A DNA stretch of 64,000 nucleotides from Siphonodentalium dalli (Eukaryota; Mollusca; Scaphopoda; Gadilida; Siphonodentaliidae): positions 137,027,989-137,091,988 of the forward strand of contig CP136068.1 in the NCBI GenBank assembly GCA_032622095.1. The letters run 5' to 3'. This document shows, piece after piece, positions 35,501-39,475 of this stretch. Every line of letters begins with the position of its first letter. The stretch's first letter is position 1. The notes beneath the pieces were generated by a model. The model searched no databases. It was not told where the DNA came from and saw only the letters and a program-made list of their open reading frames with translations. The translations under genes and the position numbers were made by a program.

Positions 35501-36543
35501 ATATAAGAGAATGCATTGGTCTAAAAAAAATCTTTTTTTAACACTTTTTACCATTTTTTCTTACATTCTTTAACAATTTTATAATTTTTAATGTGTTAAG
35601 CCAATGCATTCTCTTATATATGCGAGGCGACCTATGGTCGACTCGCATATATAAGAGAATGCATTGGCACAGGGCCGTTCTGTTGGGTAAAGGGTTAAGT
35701 ATCCTTCAACAGCTGACTGGATAACATACCAACCTGTATATTTAACTAATGGGTCCTTCATTTGGTAACATATCAGATTCATGGTTCATATTAAATATTT
35801 TGACCACTAAATGACAAAATGACATATTTTAATGTAATTCAGTTTCACACATCTTTCTGTACATGTGTTGATGTTATGGGCTTTACTTCAGCAAATGTGT
35901 GAACATATTGTGATATTACCATGACTTGTATTCAATATTTTCTTAACAGGTTCACAGATTCACCCATCTCTGTTAACCCTTTCAGTGCCAAGTCCGATTT
36001 TTGTATCAACCCATATTTCCTTGATCATTTTTCAAATTTATTGACTATAATAATGTGATACATTGATGGAAAGAGCTCTAAGGACTATAATAATGTGATA
36101 CATTGATGGGGACCTCATTCTGCAAATGATAGACACACTGTTTGCAGCCTTGTCAATGACAAGAGCTCTTTCCATCAATGTATCACATTATTATAGTCCT
36201 TAGAGCTCTTTCCATCAATGTATCACATTATTATAGTCAATAAATTTGAAAAATGATCAAGGAAATATGGGTTGATACAAAAATCGGACTTGGCACTGAA
36301 AGGGTTAAATGGTATTCAGGATTTATGGGGAGTAGGAGTAGGGGGGGGGGGGTGAAACCCTCACTGATATGTACAGAAATATATATTACCCTTTTATAAT
36401 TTCAGTCGAAATCGACAGCTGTACTGTCTCAGGTGCTGAGAAATGATTTACGGAAGAGATATGGTGCAGAGTCGTTTGACAAGAAAATGCTCCAGGCTGA
36501 GCTCTTCAACAGAATGGAATTCAAGTCCATCATGGCATCATGA
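2458..36543 (+). CDS. Coiled-coil protein gene, nine 3' exons to the stop codon
   Basis: Nine exons join as 2458-2577, 5731-5784, 9700-9825, 10378-10451, 16972-17079, 20419-20521, 23195-23304, 25814-25922 and 36406-36543. Every border is AG/GT, the phases agree at all eight junctions (0,0,0,2,2,0,2,0), and the total is 942 nt: 313 residues plus TGA. The product is rich in Lys, Arg, Glu and Gln, has no membrane segment or cysteine-rich domain, and reads as a long helical coiled coil ending in a less charged tail (FKSIMAS). I do not recognise the family. Cytoskeletal or ciliary coiled-coil proteins look like this, but that is only inference. No initiator is present, since the first exon starts at an acceptor, so the N-terminus is missing. 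Introns run from 526 bp to 10.5 kb and are full of MITEs. A short exon missed in the 10.5-kb last intron cannot be excluded. Confidence 0.88.
3465..3950. mobile_element. Long family E-related element
   Basis: Ends CAGGCCTGCAAATATGGTG / CACCATATTTTCAGGCTG, then 'catttgcagaatgaggt' and its complement. Two diverged hairpins flank a 230-bp A/T-rich middle. Older than the short family E copies; no clear duplication. Confidence 0.62.
4296..4381. repeat. Solo family A-type hairpin
   Basis: 'gttaggccaatgcattctct' ... 'gaatgcattggcacagggta' with the usual centre, but no TTAA ends nearby. Left by deletion, or an older H' copy whose ends have decayed. Confidence 0.7.
4494..4905. repeat. Two tandem units of a family E-related segment
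   Basis: A 201-bp unit starting 'gcagaatgaggtcc' (4503) recurs at 4704 with about 90% identity, each with its hairpin and the same 'ggaagtatctatagtct' downstream part. Confidence 0.78.
5287..5580 (+). repeat. 47-bp minisatellite, six units
   Basis: Units start 'ctcttcaaacacattta' at 5287, 5334, 5381 and 5428, and as variants at 5475 and 5522. Later units share 'ggacgtggcagtgacc'. Confidence 0.88.
5731..5784 (+). CDS. Coiled-coil gene, exon b (18 codons)
   Basis: Acceptor 'ttcattccag', donor 'atgcag/gtaaca'. Encodes ELYMSLRNREQEKKKAMQ. Of the AG dinucleotides just upstream (5702, 5704, 5710, 5730), only the one at 5730 keeps phase 0 with both neighbouring exons. Confidence 0.8.
6057..6429 (+). 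repeat. 53-bp tandem array, left (element F)
   Basis: About six direct units of 'ggaggattatttgattccta...'. The first unit next to the terminal repeat is inverted, making a palindrome at 6057-6125 around 'atcctatataggat'. Confidence 0.88.
6512..6697 (+). other. Short open frame in the core of element F
   Basis: Starts with ATG, MSDNKERRVSNLVDLPP, and reaches '..SLKSRQQGYR' just before a possible donor 'acag/gtactt' at 6629. It could be a first exon, either of a decayed transposase or captured from the host. The 'ST.G.SL....GYRYF' run faintly recalls the start of FLYWCH-type fingers found in some Mutator-like elements, which is weak evidence. Unassigned. Confidence 0.3.
7948..8553 (+). repeat. 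53-bp tandem array, right (element F)
   Basis: About eleven units in the same orientation as the left array although the terminal repeats are inverted. Units alternate GTAATTGAGG and GCAATTGAGG, and ccgccct and ccaccct. Confidence 0.88.
9017..9200. mobile_element. MITE family E, single-hairpin copy
   Basis: CAAGCCTTGAAATAG ... CTATTTCAAGGCTTG with the 8-bp TCCAATTT duplicated on both sides (9009-9016, 9201-9208). One hairpin only, and a 33-bp tandem repeat of 'ctggggacctcattctgc...' at its right end. Confidence 0.87.
9251..9664 (-). mobile_element. tRNA-derived SINE with 9-bp target duplication
   Basis: Read on the minus strand it starts GGAGCTCCGTGGTCCGG, has a box A-like TGGTTAGCGTG and a box B-like GGTTCGCAGCTCG, then an unrelated body ending in CTGGTCATTATT and an (ATT)n tail. 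The 9-bp ATTTTTAAT flanks it at 9242-9250 and 9665-9673. It lies in the intron just before exon c. Confidence 0.72.
9700..9825 (+). CDS. Coiled-coil gene, exon c (42 codons)
   Basis: A strong T-run and 'tttgcag' precede ERTLSQLEQDQDEMQELIM; the exon ends with a His/Gln-rich stretch (SQHQHQQAT) at a weaker donor 'acg/gttaga'. A SINE with its target duplication ends 26 bp upstream and a TTAA MITE starts 27 bp downstream. Confidence 0.85.
9852..10066. mobile_element. MITE family H, copy 1 (long fold-back)
   Basis: TTAA-CCCTTTCAGTGCCAAG ... CTTGGCACTGAAAGGG-TTAA. Almost the whole 215 bp is one palindrome with apex 'agagctcttagagctct'. Starts 27 bp after exon c. Confidence 0.86.
10378..10451 (+). 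CDS. Coiled-coil gene, exon d
   Basis: Acceptor 'ttttttcag', donor 'catttt/gtaagt'. Encodes KTMMQNRKERREFEMRKDAV and five more residues; 74 nt, phase 0 in and phase 2 out, the split codon (TT+G) giving Leu. A truncated MITE starts 29 bp downstream. Confidence 0.85.
10481..10635 (-). mobile_element. MITE family B, truncated by a Helitron-like unit
   Basis: Starts TTAA-CCCTTTCATGATGGGAG, carries one full hairpin with the family B centre (CTCCC/GGGAG), and stops at 'gccaatgta' where the 'tctatat..gcgaatgtctg' element begins. The missing right part was not found downstream. Confidence 0.8.
10636..13504 (+). mobile_element. Helitron-like unit with tandem-repeat body
   Basis: Begins TCTATATCTATATTTGCGAA and ends GCAACGCCGGGTAACCCTG-CTAG followed by T. 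A TC start, a GC-rich hairpin before CTAG, and an A/T target match Helitrons. The body 10840-12500 is a degenerate tandem array of about 140 bp ('tcgccgattgccaccaaac' at 10849, 10983, 11265, 11562, alternating with 'gcgccgatttccaccaaat'). No Rep/helicase frame survives. Confidence 0.65.
13505..14591 (+). mobile_element. Second Helitron-like unit, copy of 12426-13504
   Basis: Directly follows the CTAG of the first unit and repeats its last 1,079 bp with few differences, again ending GCCGGGTAACCCTGCTAGT. Starts TCATTGATAAG, so the junction is CTAG/TC. Confidence 0.78.
14592..15170 (+). mobile_element. Third Helitron-like 5' end and associated repeats
   Basis: TCTATTATATATTTTGCGAA and a 'gtctgtctgt' run resemble the start at 10636. 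Then come degenerate repeats of 'tttcgatgaaacttggta' and 'tgaccttgaccttgaaa' spaced about 130-170 bp. The 3' end was not found. Confidence 0.5.
15251..15321. repeat. Palindrome family K, copy 2
   Basis: Near-perfect 71-bp palindrome with apex 'acgaccaaaggtcgt'. The flanks 'aataaatagg' and 'cttctgtacttttatta' match copy 1. Confidence 0.72.
15380..16870. repeat. About 160-bp tandem array
   Basis: A GC-rich 'gggcgggcgggcgg' start is followed by units beginning 'cgttagcgcgataacttc' (15587, 15747, 15909, 16065, 16229, 16388) and ending 'agttatggcccttaattag'. The last two units carry an added 'ccaattggcggtagccacc' segment, repeated at 16605 and 16843. Confidence 0.85.
16972..17079 (+). CDS. Coiled-coil gene, exon e
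   Basis: Acceptor 'catctttcag', donor 'agcaa/gttagt'. Encodes LNKDDLQSTVQNKDHKANRN followed by LIILAHQKQQKTELS; 108 nt, phase 2 in and out. It follows a 6.5-kb intron filled with Helitron-like and tandem repeats. Confidence 0.85.
17389..17785 (+). mobile_element. MITE family A, copy 1
   Basis: Starts TTAA-CCCTTTACCCAACAAA and ends TGTTGGGTAAAGGG-TTAT (the last duplication base is mutated). Inside are two roughly 70-bp hairpins (17535-17610 and 17687-17758), the second being the reverse complement of the first, separated by an A/T-rich spacer. TTAA duplications and CCCT-type ends are those of piggyBac-type elements. No transposase. Confidence 0.85.
17985..18090. repeat. Dispersed repeat shared with 47.93-48.05 kb
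   Basis: 'accaatcaacgactgagccgg' (one base shortened here) and flanking 'caatcgaataatt', 'ctgcattgaaaa' recur near 47940-48010. Confidence 0.5.
18215..19181 (+). mobile_element. MITE family A, copy 2 (interrupted)
   Basis: Same ends and two hairpins as copy 1, with TTAA at both ends. Just after the second hairpin it is split by the 559-bp element at 18587-19145. Confidence 0.88.
18587..19145. mobile_element. hAT-type non-autonomous element nested in family A copy 2
   Basis: Ends TAGAGGTGCCACGATTA / TAATCGTGGCACCCCTA match in 16 of 17 positions as inverted repeats. The 8-bp ATTGGCAC is present on both sides (18579-18586 and 19146-19153), the duplication size of hAT elements. Internal 'taatcgat' runs are symmetric. 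No transposase frame. Confidence 0.88.
19225..19545. repeat. Two units of a 'gttatggccc' repeat
   Basis: 'tttccagatgataacttta' at 19248 and 19399, each followed by 'ttccacccaccaa' and 'agagttatggccctt'. The same family as 45.8-46.4 kb. Confidence 0.75.
19845..19990. repeat. 'Ttatacccccactttc' repeat with a 25-base G run
   Basis: 'ataccccc..tttcaaagaaaaat' then G25 at 19868-19892 and 'ggattaactttatccatcc'. The same phrase with only five G recurs at 42145. The G run is a replication or assembly hazard; its true length is uncertain. Confidence 0.7.
20419..20521 (+). CDS. Coiled-coil gene, exon f
   Basis: Acceptor 'tttaacag', donor 'cgacag/gtaaga'. Encodes RERRKKMVSAKIVQEQLESE followed by MDEWRDNLVEHIRQ; 103 nt, phase 2 in and phase 0 out. 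It holds the only Trp seen in the product. Confidence 0.87.
20522..21607. other. Intron between exons f and g, nothing recognised
   Basis: No repeat ends, hairpins or usable frame noticed; short frames near 20.2-20.7 kb overlap exon f or are random. Confidence 0.5.
21608..21868 (-). mobile_element. MITE family B, degenerate copy
   Basis: TTAA ends and two imperfect hairpins (21646-21723, 21750-21826). Arms have several unpaired changes, so this is an old copy. Confidence 0.75.
21908..22161. mobile_element. MITE family E, double-hairpin copy
   Basis: CAAGCCTTG ... CAAGGCTTG, 254 bp, with GTCTTAGC duplicated (21900-21907, 22162-22169). Two opposed hairpins joined by 'ttctgctgaggtgtaagcag'. 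The 8-bp duplication points to a hAT-like mobiliser. Confidence 0.88.
22682..22935. mobile_element. MITE family E, double-hairpin copy
   Basis: Same ends as the previous copy, CTTAAAGT duplicated on both sides (22674-22681, 22936-22943). Joined by 'ttacacctcagcag', that is, the central linker is inverted relative to the previous copy. Confidence 0.88.
23195..23304 (+). CDS. Coiled-coil gene, exon g
   Basis: Acceptor 'tttggtag', donor 'caaag/gtattg'. Encodes VDHKASEKVYRSTERKALRA followed by QEDRIIKEKKQKKNFQ; 110 nt, phase 0 in and 2 out. Strongly basic end. A family A MITE starts only 18 bp after the exon. Confidence 0.86.
23323..23721 (-). mobile_element. MITE family A, copy 3
   Basis: TTAA at both ends, both hairpins intact, inverted orientation. 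It starts 18 bp after the donor site of exon g. Confidence 0.88.
23911..23985. mobile_element. Family D half element
   Basis: TACAGTAAAGCCCTAAATAA to 'cttgttgccattcatc' is the left arm only, with an internal deletion; the second arm is missing. Confidence 0.65.
24080..24440 (-). repeat. Dispersed repeat shared with 30.6 kb (inverted)
   Basis: Minus-strand 'gggtttccctaccgaccc' and 'ctaccctaaagttttt' match plus-strand 30701-30750. Minus-strand frame fragments in both contain a 'VSLPTLFK'-like run, so both may descend from one coding element, now unrecognisable. Confidence 0.5.
24450..24852 (+). mobile_element. Retroposon-like repeat with (AAAT)n tail
   Basis: Ends in 'gacgttaaactc' followed by about five AAAT units, typical of SINE or LINE 3' ends. 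The body (24471-24800) is open on the plus strand for 109 codons, but the peptide shows no domain and the frame is probably incidental. Start of the element is uncertain. Confidence 0.45.
25512..25757 (+). mobile_element. MITE family B, 246 bp
   Basis: TTAA-CCCTTCCATGACTGG on the left, CATCATGAAAGGG-TTAA on the right, with two hairpins, the second shortened. Ends 56 bp before exon h. Confidence 0.85.
25814..25922 (+). CDS. Coiled-coil gene, exon h
   Basis: Acceptor 'cattcacag', donor 'atcaa/gtgagt'. Encodes IVDDDERKRLVIREELAHKE followed by RKVEAILQEKDLTKNQ; 109 nt, phase 2 in and 0 out. A family B MITE ends 56 bp upstream. Confidence 0.86.
26416..26626. mobile_element. MITE family E, damaged copy
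   Basis: The left end is reduced to CCTGAAATAG and the second hairpin lacks its right half. The right end CTATTTCAAGGCTTG is intact. 'aataaaatgcct' occurs on both sides of the right part, so the left end may have been rebuilt from flank. Confidence 0.78.
26674..27107 (+). mobile_element. MITE family A, copy 4 (right end lost)
   Basis: The left end is intact with TTAA. The spacer between hairpins is expanded. The last 17 bp (TTGGGTAAAGGG and TTAA) are missing and replaced by a copy of the left flank (see findings). Confidence 0.82.
27397..27455 (+). mobile_element. Family B MITE fragment, left end only
   Basis: 'aacccttccatgactggagc' and the following 'ttcctgaaattttg' match the family B left end; the rest is missing and a family D element follows at once. 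Confidence 0.6.
27456..27672. mobile_element. Fold-back MITE family D, copy 2
   Basis: TA-CAGTAATGCTCTAAGTAAG ... AGCATTACTG-TA, nearly perfect palindrome with apex 'agctctcggcgagagct'. Confidence 0.83.
28295..28440. repeat. 146-bp fold-back
   Basis: 'aatatgtagctagtgtcgtc' pairs with 'acaacattagctacatatt' at the other end, and the inner parts ('cttaaactgtttgtgtcc', 'catctattgg') are paired too. Possible MITE; no duplication seen. Confidence 0.65.
28441..30290. other. Last intron, mostly unassigned
   Basis: Contains 'ggctgcagcttcgttcacagc' and a weaker complement at 29455, possibly an old inverted repeat, and no exon that could be placed in phase 0. Confidence 0.4.
30300..30880 (+). repeat. 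Dispersed repeat, related to 24.1-24.4 and 42.9-43.1 kb
   Basis: The first part ('ccccaactttgaccaaa', 'cttcatgtctgacagaaca', 'tgtttgatattccaacc') resembles 42905-43035; the second part matches 24.1-24.4 kb in inverse. Confidence 0.5.
31207..31606 (-). mobile_element. MITE family A, copy 5
   Basis: TTAA-flanked, about 400 bp, both hairpins intact. Confidence 0.88.
31927..32176. mobile_element. MITE family E, double-hairpin copy
   Basis: CAAGCCTTGAAATAG ... CTATTTCAAGGCTTG with two hairpins. The flanks (TGAGCACG / ATTCTGCG) do not match, so one side has been altered since insertion. Confidence 0.82.
32814..33204 (-). mobile_element. MITE family A, copy 6
   Basis: TTAA-flanked; lacks one GGCCGGTTTT unit near its right end. 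Its right TTAA is also the left TTAA of the family B copy that follows. Confidence 0.88.
33201..33727 (+). mobile_element. MITE family B, split by element C
   Basis: Left part 33201-33361, right part 33681-33727 ('tgctgtaccagc...cccgtcattaaacggttaa'). The first hairpin is shortened, the second is imperfect. The split lies exactly at a TTAA in the 'atctttaatgctg' phrase that other family B copies carry uninterrupted. Confidence 0.8.
33362..33680. mobile_element. TTAA element C, nested in family B
   Basis: Ends ACCTTTGGCAAGTAG / TACTCTCCAAAGGG are imperfect inverted repeats, flanked by TTAA at 33358-33361 and 33681-33684. About 319 bp, with subterminal 'tatgtcgtt' and 'gacgtcatg' palindromic phrases. 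Seen once. Confidence 0.75.
33802..34019. mobile_element. Fold-back MITE family D, copy 3
   Basis: TA-CATTAATGCTC ... GAGCATTACTG-TA with nearly perfect arms. Confidence 0.83.
34027..34465. repeat. Fold-back repeat family N, uninterrupted copy
   Basis: Left ('catgaaaaaatagattggc') and right ('gttgatctatttttccatg') ends are inverted repeats of about 100 bp; the middle holds 'gtgatgtttgttgacaaatc'. It shows the pre-insertion site of element M. Confidence 0.7.
34659..35178. mobile_element. Long family E copy (520 bp)
   Basis: CAAGCCCAAATAG ... GTTTGCAGCCTTG, with TCAATGAA / TCAATGAC (7 of 8) as duplication. The two end hairpins enclose an extra inverted pair ('agattgaagttccccag...' and its complement). 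Its right end was copied into the family H element at 36.1 kb. Confidence 0.8.
35299..35698 (+). mobile_element. MITE family A, copy 7
   Basis: TTAA-flanked, full length, both hairpins intact. Confidence 0.88.
35973..36308. mobile_element. MITE family H, copy 2 with altered apex
   Basis: Same ends and arms as copy 1. The arms are extended by a symmetric partial duplication, and the apex holds 58 bp copied from a family E element (36107-36164). Ends 97 bp before the last exon of the coiled-coil gene. Confidence 0.86.
36406..36543 (+). CDS. Coiled-coil gene, last exon with stop
   Basis: Acceptor 'tataatttcag'. Encodes SKSTAVLSQVLRNDLRKRYG then AESFDKKMLQAELFNRMEFK and SIMAS before TGA. Phase 0 in. 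The composition shifts from almost pure coiled coil to a mixed C-terminal tail. The end of the exon and the first part of the 3' UTR are repeated 96 bp downstream. Confidence 0.87.
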   Translation, partial: SKSTAVLSQVLRNDLRKRYGAESFDKKMLQAELFNRMEFKSIMAS

Positions 36544-36650
36544 TATATTAACTAGGGGTCATGGTGATATAATTATGTCAAACAGGACTCTTCAACAGAA
36601 TGGAACTCAAGTCCTTCTTGGTGTCATGATATAGGGTCGTGGCATTTAAA
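36502..36650 (+). repeat. 96-bp-period duplication across the stop codon
   Basis: The segment starting 'ctcttcaacagaatggaa' (36502) recurs at 36598 with a few substitutions and again runs through '..tcatgatata'. The second copy lies in the 3' UTR and carries a pseudo-copy of the last 14 codons including a TGA. Confidence 0.75.
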
Positions 36651-37700
36651 TGTTTAAAATTGATGAAAAGTTTGTTAGGAACTTGGGGCCATGGAAACAG
36701 GATATATATATCCTTCAATAGTCTGTTATCATCTAGCAATAGGGTTATGCTTGTATCTTTATACCAGATGAGATTGTTCTTTTAAAGATGCATTATTAAT
36801 CCGATTAAGCGCCCCTCAATTACTATTTATTTGGATTCGGGGGGTAAAAAATATTTGATTCGAGTCGAGGAACCCACCTATCAAACTCAGAATTATTAGA
36901 CATCGATTTTTGATATCTATTATTTTTCATCAACGAGAATTATTGGTGGTCCAGTAAGCAGCCGACGGTCTCATACCAAATTGCGGATGAAGATGGATAA
37001 CTCTAAAATCAAGAGGCTTTCAGTTGATAATAAGGTCAAATTTCGTCGAACAATATGTTGATAAATAATACGTTTCGGGCAATTTTATACTACAGTTGAC
37101 AGTGGTTAGCATTATTTTTGGGCAATTAATCGATTCTAATAACTGAAGCGGCATTTCTAAAAATGTTGTTGTTGGAATCTGATTATATGAGGACCATCGA
37201 ATCGGATTGAGTACCTTTTAAAGAAACATGAAAATTTATGGTTGTGATTTGGATATGATAGCATTCAAAACAGACATTTGACCTTATGCAGCCCTCAGAC
37301 TTGACGTGATGCAATGTCAGTGACTCATGTGAATCTACATATTTCAACTTAAACCATGTTTTATCTGGAAATAATATACCCCGTCAACAATATTTTATCT
37401 ATTGTGTGATCTTGTGACCACTTATTCTTCCAACACCATGAACACCATTGAGCTTTCATAATTTTGTCTTGAAGGTGCATTCACAATTGACAAAAGAAAT
37501 GCTCAAATTACCCTACATGATTTTATTCGACTGGAGCAAGTTATTTCTACAAAATCTAGTATATTTATTGCAAGATATTGAGATATCTGGTGATATTTCA
37601 TCAATAATTTCTTGTCATGTTGAATGCATAAAGCTCAAATTAAGTTAATTAATTTTTTCCCCAGATGAATATAGCTGACATCTGAAGCTAAAGCATGGCC
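36651..37700. other. Downstream of the coiled-coil gene, nothing recognised
   Basis: No AATAAA signal in the first 500 bp after the stop; the first clear one is near 37800. The site of polyadenylation is therefore not fixed. Confidence 0.4.
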
Positions 37701-37792
37701 TACATTAATGCCCTAAGTAATCGACCCGTTAACCGCAACAGAATTATGGGTAACTTTTCAGGATTTAGTCGATTACTTAGGGCATTACTCTA
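37701..37792. mobile_element. Family D copy with central deletion
   Basis: Keeps the first 70 bp of the left arm and the last 27 bp of the right arm; the remainder and the apex are gone, leaving 92 bp between TA dinucleotides. Confidence 0.72.
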
Positions 37793-37849
37793 TGTTAAAT
37801 AAAAATTAGGGTATGCAATACAACCAGCAATGGTCTAGACAAACCCTAG

Positions 37850-38220
37850 TTAACCCTTTCATGACTGGAGCTTCCTAAAATTTTGCAAAAACCCTGTGCC
37901 AATGCATTATCTTATATATGCAGGTCTCCCATAGGGAGCCTCGCATATATAAGAGAATGCACTGGCCTAACAATATTTACCTTGACCTTGTAAACCAGTG
38001 CATTATCTTATATACATGTATGAGATGCTCCCTATTGGAGACTCGCATGTATAAGAGAATGCACTGGCCTAACAATATTTACCTTGACCTTGTAAGCCAG
38101 TGCATTATCTTATATGAGATGCTCCCTGTGGGAGATTCGCATGTATACATGTATAAGAGAATGCACTTCCACAGGATCTTTGATGCCGCACCAGCGCAGC
38201 TCCCGTCATGAAAGGGTTAA
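37850..38220 (+). mobile_element. MITE family B with three hairpins
   Basis: TTAA-CCCTTTCATGACTGGAGC on the left, GCTCCCGTCATGAAAGGG-TTAA on the right. Three hairpin units rather than two; the last two and their 'aacaatatttaccttgacct' spacer repeat in tandem, so it grew by internal duplication. Confidence 0.86.
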
Positions 38221-38319
38221 ACATATTTTGTGTCACAAGATTGTCTCTGATTAATCCTTTAATACAATTTGTTATTCTAAGCCTTATCTTACTATATTAT
38301 AGCATGTGCATAAACCCTT

Positions 38320-38527
38320 TTAACCCTTTCAGTGCCAATTAAGTCCGATTTTTGTATCAACCCATATTTCCTTGATCATTTTTCAAATTTATTGATTATA
38401 ATAATGTGATACATTGATGGAAAGAGCTCTTTTCATCAATGTATCACATTATAATCAATAAATTTGAAAAAACGATCAAGGAAATATGGGTTGATACAAA
38501 AATCGGACTTGGCATTGAAAGGGTTAA
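38320..38527. mobile_element. MITE family H, copy 3
   Basis: TTAA at both ends; full fold-back with apex 'aaagagctctttt'. A 4-bp insertion near the left end (CCAATTAAGTCC). Confidence 0.85.
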
Positions 38528-38919
38528 GAGCAAGAATTTTGTTTATCTAGGTTAACCTTTATAGGCAAGCTATTGTTCAGATATTTAGCTATAACTGTGA
38601 TAATTGTAAAACAAACATTCCAATTGTATGATATATGTGTTTTATTTATATTTAATCTTGAATAAATTCTCATTTTAATTTAGTGTATTGGTTATCAAAA
38701 TAATGAGAGGCGACTTGAAAGGTATTCTTATTTGGACCAACTGATATAAGCATACAAAGGATGTATATCCACTCAATTCATTGTGGTTTACGGAGGGAGT
38801 GTTGTTGTCGTTATCCTGATCCATTTTGAGAATGTCTCGGGATTATGATGATTTCACTTTTGAGTCTGGCTGGCAGGTCTTGGTCTTGAAAACATCGTTC
38901 CAAGAAATGTTGTAGTGCA

Positions 38920-39276
38920 TTAACCCTTTACCCAACAAACCGGCCAAAAACGCCCAAATAAAGCTTCAACAGTCTAAAATATCTTCGGTCTGTCTCAATA
39001 ACACCATACAAATATGGATATCATTGGAACCGGTTCATTGACCACATTGTGATGGTTACAGTTATGCCCTGTGCCAATGCATTCTCTTATATATGCGAGT
39101 CGACCATAGGTCACCTCGCATATATAAGAGAATGCATTGGCCTAATTGACAATTTTATCATTTTTAATATGTGTTAAGCCAATGCATTCTCTTATATATG
39201 CGAGGCGACCTATGGTCGACTCGCATATATAAGAGAATGCATTGGCACAGGGCCGTTCTGTTGGGTAAAGGGTTAA
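38920..39276 (+). mobile_element. MITE family A, copy 8 (short spacer)
   Basis: TTAA-flanked; most of the A/T-rich spacer between the two hairpins is deleted, giving 357 bp. It shares AAAACGCCC and CGGTTCATTG variants with copy 4, suggesting a sub-lineage. Confidence 0.87.
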
Positions 39277-39475
39277 GAAAAAACAGACTTACAAGGTTTT
39301 GTTTTGTCACGTGTGATGATGCTTTTATTTTAAAGTTCTGGTTTCATGATTGAGGCGAACATCATTTACATCGTGTGATGTCAACCGGATGCATATGGAA
39401 CACGTGCACGTGTGGCATACGGATTTTGTAATTATTGCGCAGCATGAACACTGTAATTCTAGTGACAAGCGTTTT

